Shown here piece by piece: positions 34,355 to 43,858 of a stretch of DNA of 64,000 nt. Source of the DNA: Phormidesmis priestleyi ULC007 (lineage in GTDB: Bacteria > Cyanobacteriota > Cyanobacteriia > Leptolyngbyales > Leptolyngbyaceae); NCBI RefSeq assembly GCF_001895925.1, contig NZ_MPPI01000001.1, forward strand, positions 62,001 to 126,000, in the 5' to 3' direction. Under the pieces are notes generated by a model. It was not told the origin of the DNA. It ran no database searches and was given only the letters and a program-made list of their open reading frames with translations. Made by a program: the position numbers and the translations under genes. Position 1 is the stretch's first letter, and each line of letters begins with the position of its first letter.

Positions 34355-36814
34355 CTATTTTGTGTCTGACTTGATTGACGGCACAAGCGGAACAGAGCCA
34401 TCCGGCAAAGTCATCGATCGCGCAACTGTAACGGGCGTGTTAAGTTCGACAATCGGCAGTGAGAGCAAACTTTTCTGCATCAACCGTTGAGTCGCAGAGC
34501 CAGACTTGCCCAAGCACTCTAGCAAAAGTTGATTAGCGCAATAATATTGCTTGAGCAGCCGCTTCTCATGAAGATTAAACGACCAGACGTGCCCCAGATT
34601 GCGATGTCGATCTAGCACGAGTCTTAATTGGGCAACCCAAGTCGATCGGGCAGTTTTCCAGTCAGCTTGAAATCGGATCTCTTCATCAGACATTTGTGCG
34701 AGATCAGACCACTGCGATTGCAGAATGTGCAGATCAGCAGCAAGGTCAGGATCAAGGCTCTGAGCGCTCTCAAAAGCAGTGGTTAATGCCTGAACCAGAG
34801 ACTGGGATCGACTCAGGGTAAATGATCCTGGTTCTCGCTCAAAGTGGGGCGCGATCGCAAGCGTCAACAGTCGAGCTAGTCGGACATCGAGCGCCAAATC
34901 TCCATTGGTTTTTAGCACTGCCGCGATCGAGCCGTCTGCATCCAGGCTATGAGAAAGTAAGCAAGAACCCTGGACAGGATCAAGCAAGTGACCGAGTTCT
35001 AGCTCTAGATAAAATGCCCGCATTGCCGCCGCATTATTGGGTGTAGACATCGCCGCTGTCTTTTGGGTCAACCAGGTTAAAAACGGCGACAGATTAGCAT
35101 CTTGAGCCAAATGGTCAATTTTTTGCTTCATCAATTGCAGTAGGCAATCGGGATCAGGCAACAGATCGATCGTGATCAAAAACACCGGGTGCCAGCGCGG
35201 GTCAATGATTTGATTAACGAGCTTTTGCAAAGGCATTTCGAGGGCAGAACCTAGCGCCGGGTGAGCGATCGCTCTCGCGGCAAAGTATTCTTGAAACGTG
35301 TAGTGAGAAAACGAATAGATGCCTCTCGCTTGCTCAACCAGTAGACCCTGATCTGCCTCAAACGATTTGAGAATGGCTTCACTATCGAGGTCTAAATCGT
35401 CAGATGCGATCGCGGTTTGAGCGACGGTGCGGCGATAATCCCAAATCGATTGTTCGAGTTCTTGTTGACGAAAAAAGTAGTCACCTTGCTCAAACCGCAG
35501 TAGAGCAATCCGACTCAGCAACTCTTCTTTGTGGTGCAGCGAGAGCATCTTGCCAGCAGAGGCGCGATCGAGGTGTCGGCTAGCATCCCAGGTTTTCATT
35601 AATAGTTGCAGTGCTTCTTGATAAAGGGTCGATCGATGCACTGGAAAAGTTCTGCTGTCTTCAAAAATTAGACAGAGCAGGGTGAGCAAAATCGGACTGG
35701 TTGCCAGCTCGTGGATCGGCGGGTTTGCAAACAGTGTGTGCAAGAATTCGATCGGTAAAGTCGCGTCGTTGGTAAACCATTTCTGGGCAAAGTTGGCAAT
35801 CTGTGAGTCATCAAAATCTGCAATTTCGACTTCAGTAAACTGCTCAAAAACATAGTCTTGCGCCGCAATGCGACAGGTAATCACAAAATGGTTAGCGTGA
35901 AACTGAGCTGAAAACTGCCGAATTGCCTGCAAAACCAGCGGTCGATCGTGCTCTTTAACTTCGTCTAGCCCATCGAGCAAAATTAGCGCCTTACCCTGAG
36001 TCAGAGCCTCCGAGACAAGTTGAGTCGTCGCCGCAAACTGCTGAGTGATGTGGGTCAGCAAGCTTACGGGATAGGCATCTTCAGCAACGTCTTTGAGTGA
36101 GATAAAAATCGGCACTCGATCGGACAGAAAGGTGCCAGTGATGCACTGCATCGCTAGGTGTTTTAAGAAGGTGGTTTTGCCCGCTCCTGGCTTGCCCAAG
36201 ATGATCAGCTTCGAGTGCTGCTCAACGGCACTAAGCCCAGGCGATCGCTCTAGAGCTGTATTCTTTAAATAGGGACGATCGTCGATTTTTACACACTCTC
36301 TCAGTAAATCAGAAACACTGAGCCGTCGGCGGCTACTGATTTTTTCTAAGACCTTAACTTCGGTGTAGAGGTGATCAAGCTGTCTGGGCTGCGACATATC
36401 TAAAACGCGCAAACTGCCACACTGCTGCTGAATATTGACCCGAATCTGCTGCCGTAACTCTTGAATTAAATTGGGCTGCACGGGCGGTAGCAAGAAGCGA
36501 TCGAGATTGATATCATGGCTATAGAAGGCACTATCACAGTCGTCGTTGATCGCCCTCTCAAAGTCTTCAGGAGCTAGTTCAGGGTCATCGTTCAGGTCTG
36601 CAATTTCGTGCCACGGAAGTTTGAGCGTGTGACAAATTTTGTGAAAGTTTTCACGTCCGATCGCTTTCCCAGCAAAGAAGTTTTGCACGGTGGCGCGAGA
36701 AATTTCTAACTCAGCCGCCAAATCGATTTTGGTGGCAAACACCATGACGGCGCGGTTTGCTCGACGGATGCCTGTTGAAGATGCTTTTAACGATCTGCTT
36801 GCTTTAACAACCAC
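34355..36814 (-). CDS. HTH-NACHT STAND ATPase, first paralogue
   Basis: An 819-residue protein. Residues ~20-75 form a helix-turn-helix (KIDLAAELEISRATVQNFFAGKAIG). A linker with a conserved SLRVLDMSQPRQLDHLYTEV segment follows, then a NACHT ATPase with Walker A GKPGAGKTT (~205-213) and Walker B ALILLDGLDEV. The C-terminal ~350 residues are helical (YSFSHYTFQEYFAARAI is the NACHT winged-helix end). STAND ATPases act as ligand-triggered switches. Closely similar in order to 50664-53000. Between the two arms of the biosynthetic locus, it may regulate the cluster or guard the cell; neither is shown. Confidence 0.88.
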   Translation of the reverse strand: MVVKASRSLKASSTGIRRANRAVMVFATKIDLAAELEISRATVQNFFAGKAIGRENFHKICHTLKLPWHEIADLNDDPELAPEDFERAINDDCDSAFYSHDINLDRFLLPPVQPNLIQELRQQIRVNIQQQCGSLRVLDMSQPRQLDHLYTEVKVLEKISSRRRLSVSDLLRECVKIDDRPYLKNTALERSPGLSAVEQHSKLIILGKPGAGKTTFLKHLAMQCITGTFLSDRVPIFISLKDVAEDAYPVSLLTHITQQFAATTQLVSEALTQGKALILLDGLDEVKEHDRPLVLQAIRQFSAQFHANHFVITCRIAAQDYVFEQFTEVEIADFDDSQIANFAQKWFTNDATLPIEFLHTLFANPPIHELATSPILLTLLCLIFEDSRTFPVHRSTLYQEALQLLMKTWDASRHLDRASAGKMLSLHHKEELLSRIALLRFEQGDYFFRQQELEQSIWDYRRTVAQTAIASDDLDLDSEAILKSFEADQGLLVEQARGIYSFSHYTFQEYFAARAIAHPALGSALEMPLQKLVNQIIDPRWHPVFLITIDLLPDPDCLLQLMKQKIDHLAQDANLSPFLTWLTQKTAAMSTPNNAAAMRAFYLELELGHLLDPVQGSCLLSHSLDADGSIAAVLKTNGDLALDVRLARLLTLAIAPHFEREPGSFTLSRSQSLVQALTTAFESAQSLDPDLAADLHILQSQWSDLAQMSDEEIRFQADWKTARSTWVAQLRLVLDRHRNLGHVWSFNLHEKRLLKQYYCANQLLLECLGKSGSATQRLMQKSLLSLPIVELNTPVTVARSMTLPDGSVPLVPSIKSDTK

Positions 36815-37448
36815 AACGTTTCCCCCTGACTTAGCGTGAACATGAATAGAGCGATCGAGCTTTCTAAACTTAATTCAAGACTTACTACCTCAAGTTGTAG
36901 TGAATAAACGATAGTTTGTCTAGCAAATCTTTGATTTAATGTTGTCAGTATTACAAACTAATCAAAAAGAGCTTTATAAAAAACTCAGACTTTCAAGATT
37001 ACTCGTAGATTAGACACAAAATCTACAGCTTTAATGCTTTGCTTAGACACATAGCAAAGCACGATGTGGGAAAGTAAAACGAACCGATTCTATAGACGAA
37101 CTTTCTACGACTCATAGACCAGCTTCTATGAACGTCATCAGTCTACTGTTCACACATTTTGGGTATAGACCACTACACTCTTAGTCAACAATCCGACTCG
37201 TTAAAGTTGCTTATCTTATGGTTTTTAGTGCCGCTCAAGCTGATAAAGACCGAGATCTTTAACCGGAAGTTAACTCAGTTTTAACAGTGTTCAGATATTT
37301 GTCAATATCTCGCTCAAGTCACCTTATTTTTCATGAGATCTAATTAACTAGAACCCTGATTAGGACAAGAATCTTTAGTTTTTAAGATCGAGACAATTAA
37401 TACTGGCGATTATTGTTTGCTCTGCATCCTATCGGGTGCGATCGCATT
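36815..37448. promoter_or_regulatory. Divergent control region of NACHT1 and the polyketide operon
   Basis: A 634-bp gap, A/T-rich compared with the genes, between the start of the first NACHT gene and the MTHFR-like gene. It must carry the promoter of the right-arm operon, because all genes from 37449 to 45492 run in one direction with short gaps. I could not pin down a -10/-35 pair or a clear operator. No gene or repeat seen. Confidence 0.5.
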
Positions 37449-38495
37449 ATGATCACATTCAATCGACTGCAAACTCTGTTCACAACTAACCCCTTCCATC
37501 AGTGGTCTTCACTGCTGACGACTGGGCATTTCAAGTCAGCCAAAACTCGATCGTTCAGTCGATTGCAAACGTTGCTTGCCGCAGGACATTTTGTGGTGTC
37601 AGCCGAGTTAACGCCGCCTCGTCACTATAAAACTGAAGCCTTCACAACCAATGCTGAGAAGATTGCTGCTTATATTGACTTGGTGCAAATCAATGATAAT
37701 GCAATGGCGCAAGCGCGATTATCAACTTTGGTAGCGGCGCAGTTAATGCAGCGATCGGGCATTGAGTCAGTCGTGCAACTCACCCTTCGTCATCGCAATC
37801 GGATTGCATTGCAAAGTGACTTATTAGGGTTGGCTGCTTCTGATATTCGCAATGTGATTGTGTTGGGAGGTTATCCCTGCTCAGCAGGCAGCGACCCCGA
37901 TGCTAAGGATGCCACCGACCTCAGCACCCTTGACGCGATCGCGGCTCTAACTCGCCTGACAACCCAAGGTCAGCTATTTAATGGTCAACAAATTGCCCCG
38001 CCGCCCGATTTTTATGTCGGCTCGATCGCCACTTCTGCCGTCACTGATTTAGAGGCAAGCATGGCGCAACTCACCGACAAAATCGATCGAGGAGCTAAAT
38101 TTATTCAACTGCAAGCTACGTTTGAGCTTGCAGAAACCGAGCGCTGGATGGCAGAAGTTCGGGCAAGAAATCTGCACAAACGGGCGCATTTTTTGGCGGC
38201 ACTTTATCCATTTAATGGCTTAAAGTCGCTAGAGAGATTGAGTCAGATTCCGGGGTTGAGTATTCCAGAGTCTTTGATGATGCGGATTTCTCAAAGTCGA
38301 GATCGGCGATCGGAAAGTCTCAAAGCCAATCTCGAATTGGTGGAAGGTATTCGTGCGATCGAGGGCATTCGTGGTCTGCACTTTCGAGCTATTCCGCCGA
38401 GAGAATGGCTTCCAAAGATTTCTGAACTCATCCGCACTGTGTCGCAGCGCGTCGCGATCGGTGAACTTAAAGTCCAAAATCCATTAGAGGGTTAA
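37449..38495 (+). CDS. Methylenetetrahydrofolate reductase-like protein
   Basis: About 348 residues of the MTHFR TIM-barrel family. Visible features: the barrel start FVVSAELTPPRH (active-site Glu), IDLVQINDNAMA, the flavin region VIVLGGYP (family LGGDPP-like, with the usual Asp replaced by Tyr), KFIQLQATFE (family FIQTQ) and a C-terminal IRGLHFRAI. It would reduce methylene-THF to methyl-THF or act on a related folate. The ATG at 37449 is preferred over an upstream TTG. It ends 2 bp before the ketosynthase start, so it is co-translated with the polyketide synthase; a methyl-supply role for the O-methyltransferases is plausible. Confidence 0.82.
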   Translation: MITFNRLQTLFTTNPFHQWSSLLTTGHFKSAKTRSFSRLQTLLAAGHFVVSAELTPPRHYKTEAFTTNAEKIAAYIDLVQINDNAMAQARLSTLVAAQLMQRSGIESVVQLTLRHRNRIALQSDLLGLAASDIRNVIVLGGYPCSAGSDPDAKDATDLSTLDAIAALTRLTTQGQLFNGQQIAPPPDFYVGSIATSAVTDLEASMAQLTDKIDRGAKFIQLQATFELAETERWMAEVRARNLHKRAHFLAALYPFNGLKSLERLSQIPGLSIPESLMMRISQSRDRRSESLKANLELVEGIRAIEGIRGLHFRAIPPREWLPKISELIRTVSQRVAIGELKVQNPLEG

Positions 38496-38497
38496 GC

Positions 38498-39787
38498 ATG
38501 GGAATTTATCAAACTGAAACGAAGCGAGTTGTCGTAACGGGAATTGGTGTAATCGCTCCGCTCGGTATCGGCAAAGAGCAATTCTGGAAAAACGCAATGC
38601 GAGGACAATCCTATATTGTTGCTGATCCAGAAATGGCATCAATGGGAATCAAAAGCAAAGCGCTGTGCCGCATTGATGATTTTAATTTGGCAGACTATTG
38701 TTCAGGTGACGAGTTTGATCATCTGCACGAACAAGATCGCGTTGTTCAAATTGGAGTTGTTTCTGGCTCAATGGCGATCGCTGATTCGGGTTTAGATCTG
38801 ACGCAAGAAGATCCCGAATCATTAGGCATTATCTTTTCTTCGGCGATCGGTGGCACTCCCTACATTCAAAAGATTTTTGAATTGTTGAGCGATCGTGGCA
38901 AGTCACCGATTCGTCATATGCCCGTTGGCGAGAATTTTTATAACGCCGGGATGTTTAATTATTCTGCCGCATTGTTGGCACAAAAGCACGGCATCGAAGG
39001 CGCGTGTACTTCGCTCTCAACGGGCTGCACGGCTGGATTAGATGCATTGGGCTTGAGTGTCGAAATGATTCGATCGGGTGAAGCAAAAGTGATGTTAGCC
39101 GGAGCTACTGAAGCACCGTTAACCAGTCTCACTTACGCCACCTTGGATGTGATTGGTTCACTGTCCGTTTCCGATTGCGAACCTGAAAAAGCATCGCGTC
39201 CATTTGATGTTAAACGCGCTGGGTTTGTGATTAGCGAAGCGGCTGCGGTGCTAGTACTAGAAGAATTAGATCACGCTTTGGCACGAGGCGCACATATTTA
39301 TGCTGAAGCGATCGCATACTCTAGTGTCAGCAATGCGTTTCACATGACCGATTTGCCCGATCACGGCATTCCAATGGCGATGGTGGTCGAGCGGGCAATG
39401 GAGCAAGGCAACGTGCAGCCAGATGAGATTGATTACATCAACGCTCACGGCAGTTCTACACCCCAGAATGACTTATTTGAAACGAATGCCTACAAAAAAG
39501 TCTTAGGGGAACACGCCTACAAGATTCCGATTAGTTCAACAAAATCGATGATCGGACATTCCTTGTCATCAGCAAGTTTAGTGGGTGTTGTTGCGACATT
39601 AGGCGCGATCGAGCTATCAATGGTTCACCCCACTGCTAACTATGAATTCCCCGATCCGTTATGCGATTTAGATTATGTTCCCAATGAGTCGCGATCGCAT
39701 AACGTAGACACCGCAATGTTAACGGCAAGCGGATTTGGTGGCATTCACTCTGCTGCAATTTTCCGCAAGTATGGAGGAGACGCATGA
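38498..39787 (+). CDS. Type II PKS ketosynthase alpha subunit
   Basis: A 429-residue beta-ketoacyl synthase. The catalytic Cys177 is in LSTGCTAGLDALG, the form typical of aromatic KS-alpha (family STGCTSGLD). The two catalytic histidines are in NAHGSSTPQND and MIGHSLSSAS, and the conserved Lys in SSTKSMIGH. It would carry out the iterative malonyl condensations with the partner encoded next. The stop overlaps the partner's start (ATGA), as in actinomycete KS-alpha/CLF pairs, keeping the subunits in equal amounts. Confidence 0.93.
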   Translation: MGIYQTETKRVVVTGIGVIAPLGIGKEQFWKNAMRGQSYIVADPEMASMGIKSKALCRIDDFNLADYCSGDEFDHLHEQDRVVQIGVVSGSMAIADSGLDLTQEDPESLGIIFSSAIGGTPYIQKIFELLSDRGKSPIRHMPVGENFYNAGMFNYSAALLAQKHGIEGACTSLSTGCTAGLDALGLSVEMIRSGEAKVMLAGATEAPLTSLTYATLDVIGSLSVSDCEPEKASRPFDVKRAGFVISEAAAVLVLEELDHALARGAHIYAEAIAYSSVSNAFHMTDLPDHGIPMAMVVERAMEQGNVQPDEIDYINAHGSSTPQNDLFETNAYKKVLGEHAYKIPISSTKSMIGHSLSSASLVGVVATLGAIELSMVHPTANYEFPDPLCDLDYVPNESRSHNVDTAMLTASGFGGIHSAAIFRKYGGDA

Positions 39788-41022
39788 ATTACAGCGATCA
39801 TTCCAGTCGGCGAGTCGTGATCACAGGCATTGGCATTGTCAATCCGGCTGGCATTGGCAAAGATGATTTTTGGCATAATATTTCGACTGGAAACTCTGCT
39901 ATCCGTCGCATTACGCGTTTTGATTCCAGCGAGTTTCCGACGCAAGTTGCAGGCGAAATTTTAGACTTTGAGCCGGCCGATTTTGTGCCTAAGCGACTCG
40001 TCATTAAAACCGATCGCTTCACCCATTACGCACTCGCGGCGGCTGAGTTAGCGCTGCAAGATGCTGACCTGAATCTTGAACAAGAAGATTCTTATCGCGT
40101 TGGCGTTTGGTTTGGCAATAATGCGGGCGGCTGGGATATCGCCGAGCGGGGCTTTTACGAACTTTACAACGATGGCGCAAGCATGGTCAATCCCTGGCAA
40201 GCAACCGCCTGGTTTCCCACTGCCGCACAGGGATTTGTCACCATTCGCTACGGCATTCGTGGCTATAGCAAAAGCTTTGTCTGCGATCGTGCCAGCGGTG
40301 CAAGTGGATTATATTTTGGCGTGAAATCCATCTTGCAGGGACATAACGATGTCGTACTGACAGGCGGATCAGAAGCGCCGATTACCCGATTTGGCATGAC
40401 CTGCTATTACGAAACGGGTGAACTAAGTGCTGAAACCGATCCTGACTCTGCCTATCAGCCCTTCGATCGCAGTCGCACAGGCATTGTCTTGGGCGAGGGC
40501 AGCACCGTTTTAGTGTTGGAATCGTTGGAACACGCTCAAAAACGCGGTGCCAAGATCTACGGCGAAATTCTGTCGGGCAGTGCCACCACCGATCGCTCGA
40601 TCGAGTCTGGCAAAGCCCTAGAACGAGCCATGAACGAAGCGCTAAAAGAAGCAGGCATCACGCCCTCCGCCATCGATTTGCTGTTAGCGGAAGGCTGCGG
40701 CACTCAAGTCAGCGATCGCGTCGAAGCCCAAGCGATCGCCGCCGTCTTTGAGTCAGAAGCCCCGCAAGTGCCTGTCAGCGTTCCCAAGGCGTTGTTTGGT
40801 CACTTATATGGAGCGAGTTGCGCCACCGAAGTTGCTTGCGGATTGTTAGCAATGGAGACTGGACAACTGCCTGTGATGCAAGCGATCGAGCAATCAGATC
40901 CCGGTTGTCAACTCAATTTTGTGACGCAGCCGAGTGAGCGATCGGTGTCTCGCATCATGGTCAATTCTCGCGCACGAGAAGCCGCCAATTTCTCGTTTGT
41001 CGTCGGCAGTCGCGAGTCCTGA
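39784..41022 (+). CDS. Type II PKS chain length factor (ketosynthase beta)
   Basis: A 412-residue ketosynthase homologue without the active-site Cys: the aligned position is Gly172 in CDRASGASGLYFG. The first catalytic His is also lost (LAEGCGTQ in place of NAHGT), while GHLYGASC keeps the second. This is the pattern of a chain length factor. The classic CLF has Gln at the Cys position; here it is Gly. GGAGGAGA precedes the ATG. It forms a heterodimer with KS-alpha and sets chain length. Confidence 0.92.
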   Translation: MNYSDHSSRRVVITGIGIVNPAGIGKDDFWHNISTGNSAIRRITRFDSSEFPTQVAGEILDFEPADFVPKRLVIKTDRFTHYALAAAELALQDADLNLEQEDSYRVGVWFGNNAGGWDIAERGFYELYNDGASMVNPWQATAWFPTAAQGFVTIRYGIRGYSKSFVCDRASGASGLYFGVKSILQGHNDVVLTGGSEAPITRFGMTCYYETGELSAETDPDSAYQPFDRSRTGIVLGEGSTVLVLESLEHAQKRGAKIYGEILSGSATTDRSIESGKALERAMNEALKEAGITPSAIDLLLAEGCGTQVSDRVEAQAIAAVFESEAPQVPVSVPKALFGHLYGASCATEVACGLLAMETGQLPVMQAIEQSDPGCQLNFVTQPSERSVSRIMVNSRAREAANFSFVVGSRES

Positions 41023-41035
41023 AACGGCATTAAAT

Positions 41036-41112
41036 ACGCCCCCCTAGCCCCCAATTTTGGGGGGAACCGGAATACTCAAAGTCCCCCAGCATGGGGGATC
41101 TAGGGGGCGAAA
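41036..41112. repeat. Hairpin-core repeat before the ACP gene
   Basis: CGCCCCCCTAGCCCCC ... GGGGGATCTAGGGGGCG forms a long hairpin of the same kind as the MITE core, without the ACGTCAG ends. It separates the KS/CLF genes from the ACP gene and could attenuate transcription or act as an RNA processing or stability site. Confidence 0.65.
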
Positions 41113-41173
41113 GGATTAACAATTCAACCCTACCTTCAGCAACACCTCTAAACCTAAATAAAGGAGATTACCA

Positions 41174-41410
41174 ATGGTCATGGACACTCTAAAAGCAATT
41201 TTGCTAGAACTCGGAATCGAAGAGTCAGACGTGACTGAAACCGCGTTGCTTCGCAAAGATCTGCAACTCGACTCGACCGAAACCGTGCAAATCGCCCTAG
41301 AGCTAAAGCGTCGCCTGGGCGTTAACGTCAAACTCGAAGCACGACAAGATATGACGCTAGGGCATATCTGTGATCTAGTCGTGCAAGCAATGGCGCTCAA
41401 TCCTGCTTAG
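41174..41410 (+). CDS. Acyl carrier protein of the type II PKS
   Basis: A 78-residue carrier protein with the phosphopantetheine attachment Ser34 in LQLDSTETVQIALE. The flanking helices (TLKAILLELGIEESDV and DMTLGHICDLVVQAMA) fit the four-helix fold. AAAGGAG lies upstream of the ATG. It carries the growing poly-beta-keto chain for the KS-alpha/CLF pair; 13 bp before the phosphopantetheinyl transferase gene, which should activate it. Confidence 0.93.
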   Translation: MVMDTLKAILLELGIEESDVTETALLRKDLQLDSTETVQIALELKRRLGVNVKLEARQDMTLGHICDLVVQAMALNPA

Positions 41411-41423
41411 GGAGCCGAACCTG

Positions 41424-41807
41424 ATGATGAGCATCGGCATCGATCTTGAATCGGTCAGCAGAATTGCTAAACTCGTCGATCGCTACGATCGCAACACGCT
41501 CAGCTTACTATTTACCCCGCTCGAAATCGATCAGTGCCAATCAGTTTCACAGCCCGACCAGCATTATGCCGTCTGTTTTTGCGCCAAAGAAGCCGTCGGA
41601 AAAGCGCTCGGAACCGGACTTGCAGACATCGAATGGAATGAAATTGAAACCACTATCACCGCGTCTGATTTATCGATTCGGTTATCAGGAGCCGCTCAAC
41701 GTCTGGCGATCGCGCAAGGCATTCAAACCTGGTTAGCCACCTGGCACCGCTGGGATGATCATGTGCTGGTTCACGTCCTCACTTACTCGCCACCTACAGG
41801 GAGATAG
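41424..41807 (+). CDS. AcpS-type 4'-phosphopantetheinyl transferase
   Basis: A 127-residue holo-ACP synthase-type enzyme. The Mg-binding N-terminal motif GIDLESVSRI and the second motif CFCAKEAVGKALGTG (family F-x-x-K-E-A-x-x-K-A) are both present. It transfers the phosphopantetheine arm from CoA to the ACP encoded just upstream. Two ATG codons in a row at 41424 and 41427, with GGGAG upstream. A cluster-own AcpS suggests that the ACP is not well served by the cell's usual enzyme. Confidence 0.9.
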   Translation: MMSIGIDLESVSRIAKLVDRYDRNTLSLLFTPLEIDQCQSVSQPDQHYAVCFCAKEAVGKALGTGLADIEWNEIETTITASDLSIRLSGAAQRLAIAQGIQTWLATWHRWDDHVLVHVLTYSPPTGR

Positions 41808-41811
41808 TTGC

Positions 41812-43365
41812 ATGGATATTAGTTGCGAACGGCTGCCCGAAATTTTTAACATTGCAGCCTATTTTATTGAAGGCAGTTTGTCACGGGGGCACAGCGAACG
41901 AATCGCGTTTTATTATCGCGACGAAACCTATACCTACCGCACCGTTCGTAGCTATGTGCGACGCGCTGCCACCTTGCTCAGTGAGTTAGGACTCGATCGC
42001 GAAGATCGCATTGCCATTTTGCTGCCAGACACCCCAGAGTTTATCTTTGCTTTTTGGGGGGCAATTTGGGCAGGTGCGGTGCCCGTGCCGATCAACACGG
42101 CTTGCTCGATCGACGATATTCAATACATCATTCAAAACTGTCGAGCAAAAATTCTTCTAACCTCACAAGAGTGGCATGAAAAGCTGACTCTAGGGACTGA
42201 GTTTCTGCGCGATGTGCTGCTCGTCGATGGAGAAACACCCTTTTTATCACGCCTGGATCAAACCAGTGAAGAAGCCACCCCAAGCCGAACTTCCCCCTGT
42301 GAGCCTGCCTTCTGGCTCTACACATCTGGCAGCACGGGTCGCCCCAAAGGTGTAGTACACATGCACAGCAGTATGGTGGTTTCGGCGCAACGGTATGGCA
42401 AAGATATCGTCGGCTTACACGAAAACGACATCACTTATTCCATTGCAAAAATGCCCTTTGCTTATGGATTGGGCAACACTTTGTATATGACAATGGCAGT
42501 CGGAGCGGCATCGGTGTTGTCAGATGCCGCCAATGCTTTCGACATCATTGCAGACTTACATCGCTATCAGCCGACTGTTTTGTTTGGTGTGCCCTCAACC
42601 TATGCCAGCATTCTGGCGGTTAAAGAGATGGCACCGTTAGAAACGCCTCGGTTGCGGCTATGCCTTTCGGCTGCCGAGCAGTTGCCCAAAACCATCTGGA
42701 CTCGGTGGCTGCAAGCCTATGGCTACGAAATTTGTGAAGGCATCGGCACCACTGAATTGCTGCACATTTTTCTATCGAATCGACCTGGAGAATGTCAGCC
42801 CGGAAGTTCGGGATTTCCGGTGCCGGGGTATGAAGTCGAAATTTTGGATGACCAGGGTTATCCCGTCAAGGTCGGTGAGATTGGCACTCTGCAAGTGACG
42901 GGCAAAAGTCTGATGTTGGGCTATTGGAATCGGATCGAGGAAACCCGCAAAGTTATCTACGGCAACAGCATCCGCACAGGCGACCAATATCAATGTGACG
43001 CAGAAGGCTTTTTCTGGTTTATGGGTCGCAAAGATGACCTGTTCAAAGTCAACGGACAGTGGACTTCACCCTTTGAAATCGAGGAAGTTTTGCTGCAACA
43101 CGAGAGCCTTTTAGATGTGGCGATCGTCCCTCAAACCGATGCTCAAGAAGTGTTGCCCTATGTCGTGGCATTCGTCACGCTCAAAGCGGGCTTCACGGCT
43201 TCTTCAGAGTTAGAAGATGGCATTCGCAGGTTTGCCAAGTCTCGCTTACCGCATTTCAAAGCGCCGAAAGCGATTCATTTTCTTGACAAGTTGCCTCGCA
43301 CCCCAACGGGCAAGATTCACCGCAAAGCTCTGGGCACGAAACTAGCTTTGGTTAGAGCTTTGTAG
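41812..43365 (+). CDS. Benzoate-CoA-ligase-like adenylating enzyme (probable salicylate activation)
   Basis: A 517-residue ANL-superfamily ligase: P-loop LYTSGSTGRPKGVVH, the aryl-substrate region (KMPFAYGLGNTLYM), and the C-terminal lysine in RTPTGKIHRKAL. The order and length fit the benzoate-CoA ligase family. Start chosen at ATG 41812, with GGGAG seven bases upstream; it shares a few bases less than 5 bp from the AcpS stop. Given the salicylate synthase in the same operon, the likely reaction is salicylate plus ATP plus CoA (or ACP) to the salicyl thioester, the starter unit. Confidence 0.85.
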   Translation: MDISCERLPEIFNIAAYFIEGSLSRGHSERIAFYYRDETYTYRTVRSYVRRAATLLSELGLDREDRIAILLPDTPEFIFAFWGAIWAGAVPVPINTACSIDDIQYIIQNCRAKILLTSQEWHEKLTLGTEFLRDVLLVDGETPFLSRLDQTSEEATPSRTSPCEPAFWLYTSGSTGRPKGVVHMHSSMVVSAQRYGKDIVGLHENDITYSIAKMPFAYGLGNTLYMTMAVGAASVLSDAANAFDIIADLHRYQPTVLFGVPSTYASILAVKEMAPLETPRLRLCLSAAEQLPKTIWTRWLQAYGYEICEGIGTTELLHIFLSNRPGECQPGSSGFPVPGYEVEILDDQGYPVKVGEIGTLQVTGKSLMLGYWNRIEETRKVIYGNSIRTGDQYQCDAEGFFWFMGRKDDLFKVNGQWTSPFEIEEVLLQHESLLDVAIVPQTDAQEVLPYVVAFVTLKAGFTASSELEDGIRRFAKSRLPHFKAPKAIHFLDKLPRTPTGKIHRKALGTKLALVRAL

Positions 43366-43408
43366 GGACAACGCACTCACTCAAAATTCACTTCTAAAAC
43401 TCATCCTT

Positions 43409-43798
43409 ATGACTACCCAACAACTTAGACAACTCGTCACCAGCGCCAAAGACGTGCCGACGATCGAGGATCGCGGCGGCGAGATTCACGTTCTAATTTC
43501 GCCAACCAGTGTGCAATCGGCGCACTTGATTATGGGAACTGCAACTGTTCCCGTCGGCGGCAGAGTGATTCGTCATGCTCACCCTCATGGCGAAGAGTGC
43601 TTTTATGTGTTGCAAGGCAGAGGACAGATCACCTTCGACGGTATTGGTGTGATGCCATTTCAACCGGGTGAAGCGGTGTTAACGCCGCAGGGAACAGTGC
43701 ACTCGATCGAGAACACTGGCGATGAAGAAATCCGCGTGGTCTTTGCCGCCGGACCGCTCGCTCCCTCTCCCAAAGATGGACACATTCTTCACGAATGA
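43409..43798 (+). CDS. Cupin-domain protein (TcmJ-like cyclase candidate)
   Basis: A 129-residue single-cupin protein with metal-binding motif 1 HAHPHGEECFYVLQGRG and motif 2 GTVHSIENTG. Small cupins of this kind (TcmJ and relatives) assist regiospecific cyclisation or quinone formation in type II polyketide clusters. 43 bp after the ligase gene. Confidence 0.82.
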   Translation: MTTQQLRQLVTSAKDVPTIEDRGGEIHVLISPTSVQSAHLIMGTATVPVGGRVIRHAHPHGEECFYVLQGRGQITFDGIGVMPFQPGEAVLTPQGTVHSIENTGDEEIRVVFAAGPLAPSPKDGHILHE

Positions 43799-43858
43799 TT
43801 AGCGATTGTACTGCTTCAACTTTTTCCAACTACTCATTAATTACTGGAGACAACGACC

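Noticed and set aside
38498-41022. KS pair as ordinary fatty acid synthase FabF genes
   Set aside because: The second protein lacks the active Cys and first His, the first has the STGC form of aromatic KS-alpha, the genes overlap by ATGA, and TcmN-like and cupin cyclase genes follow.
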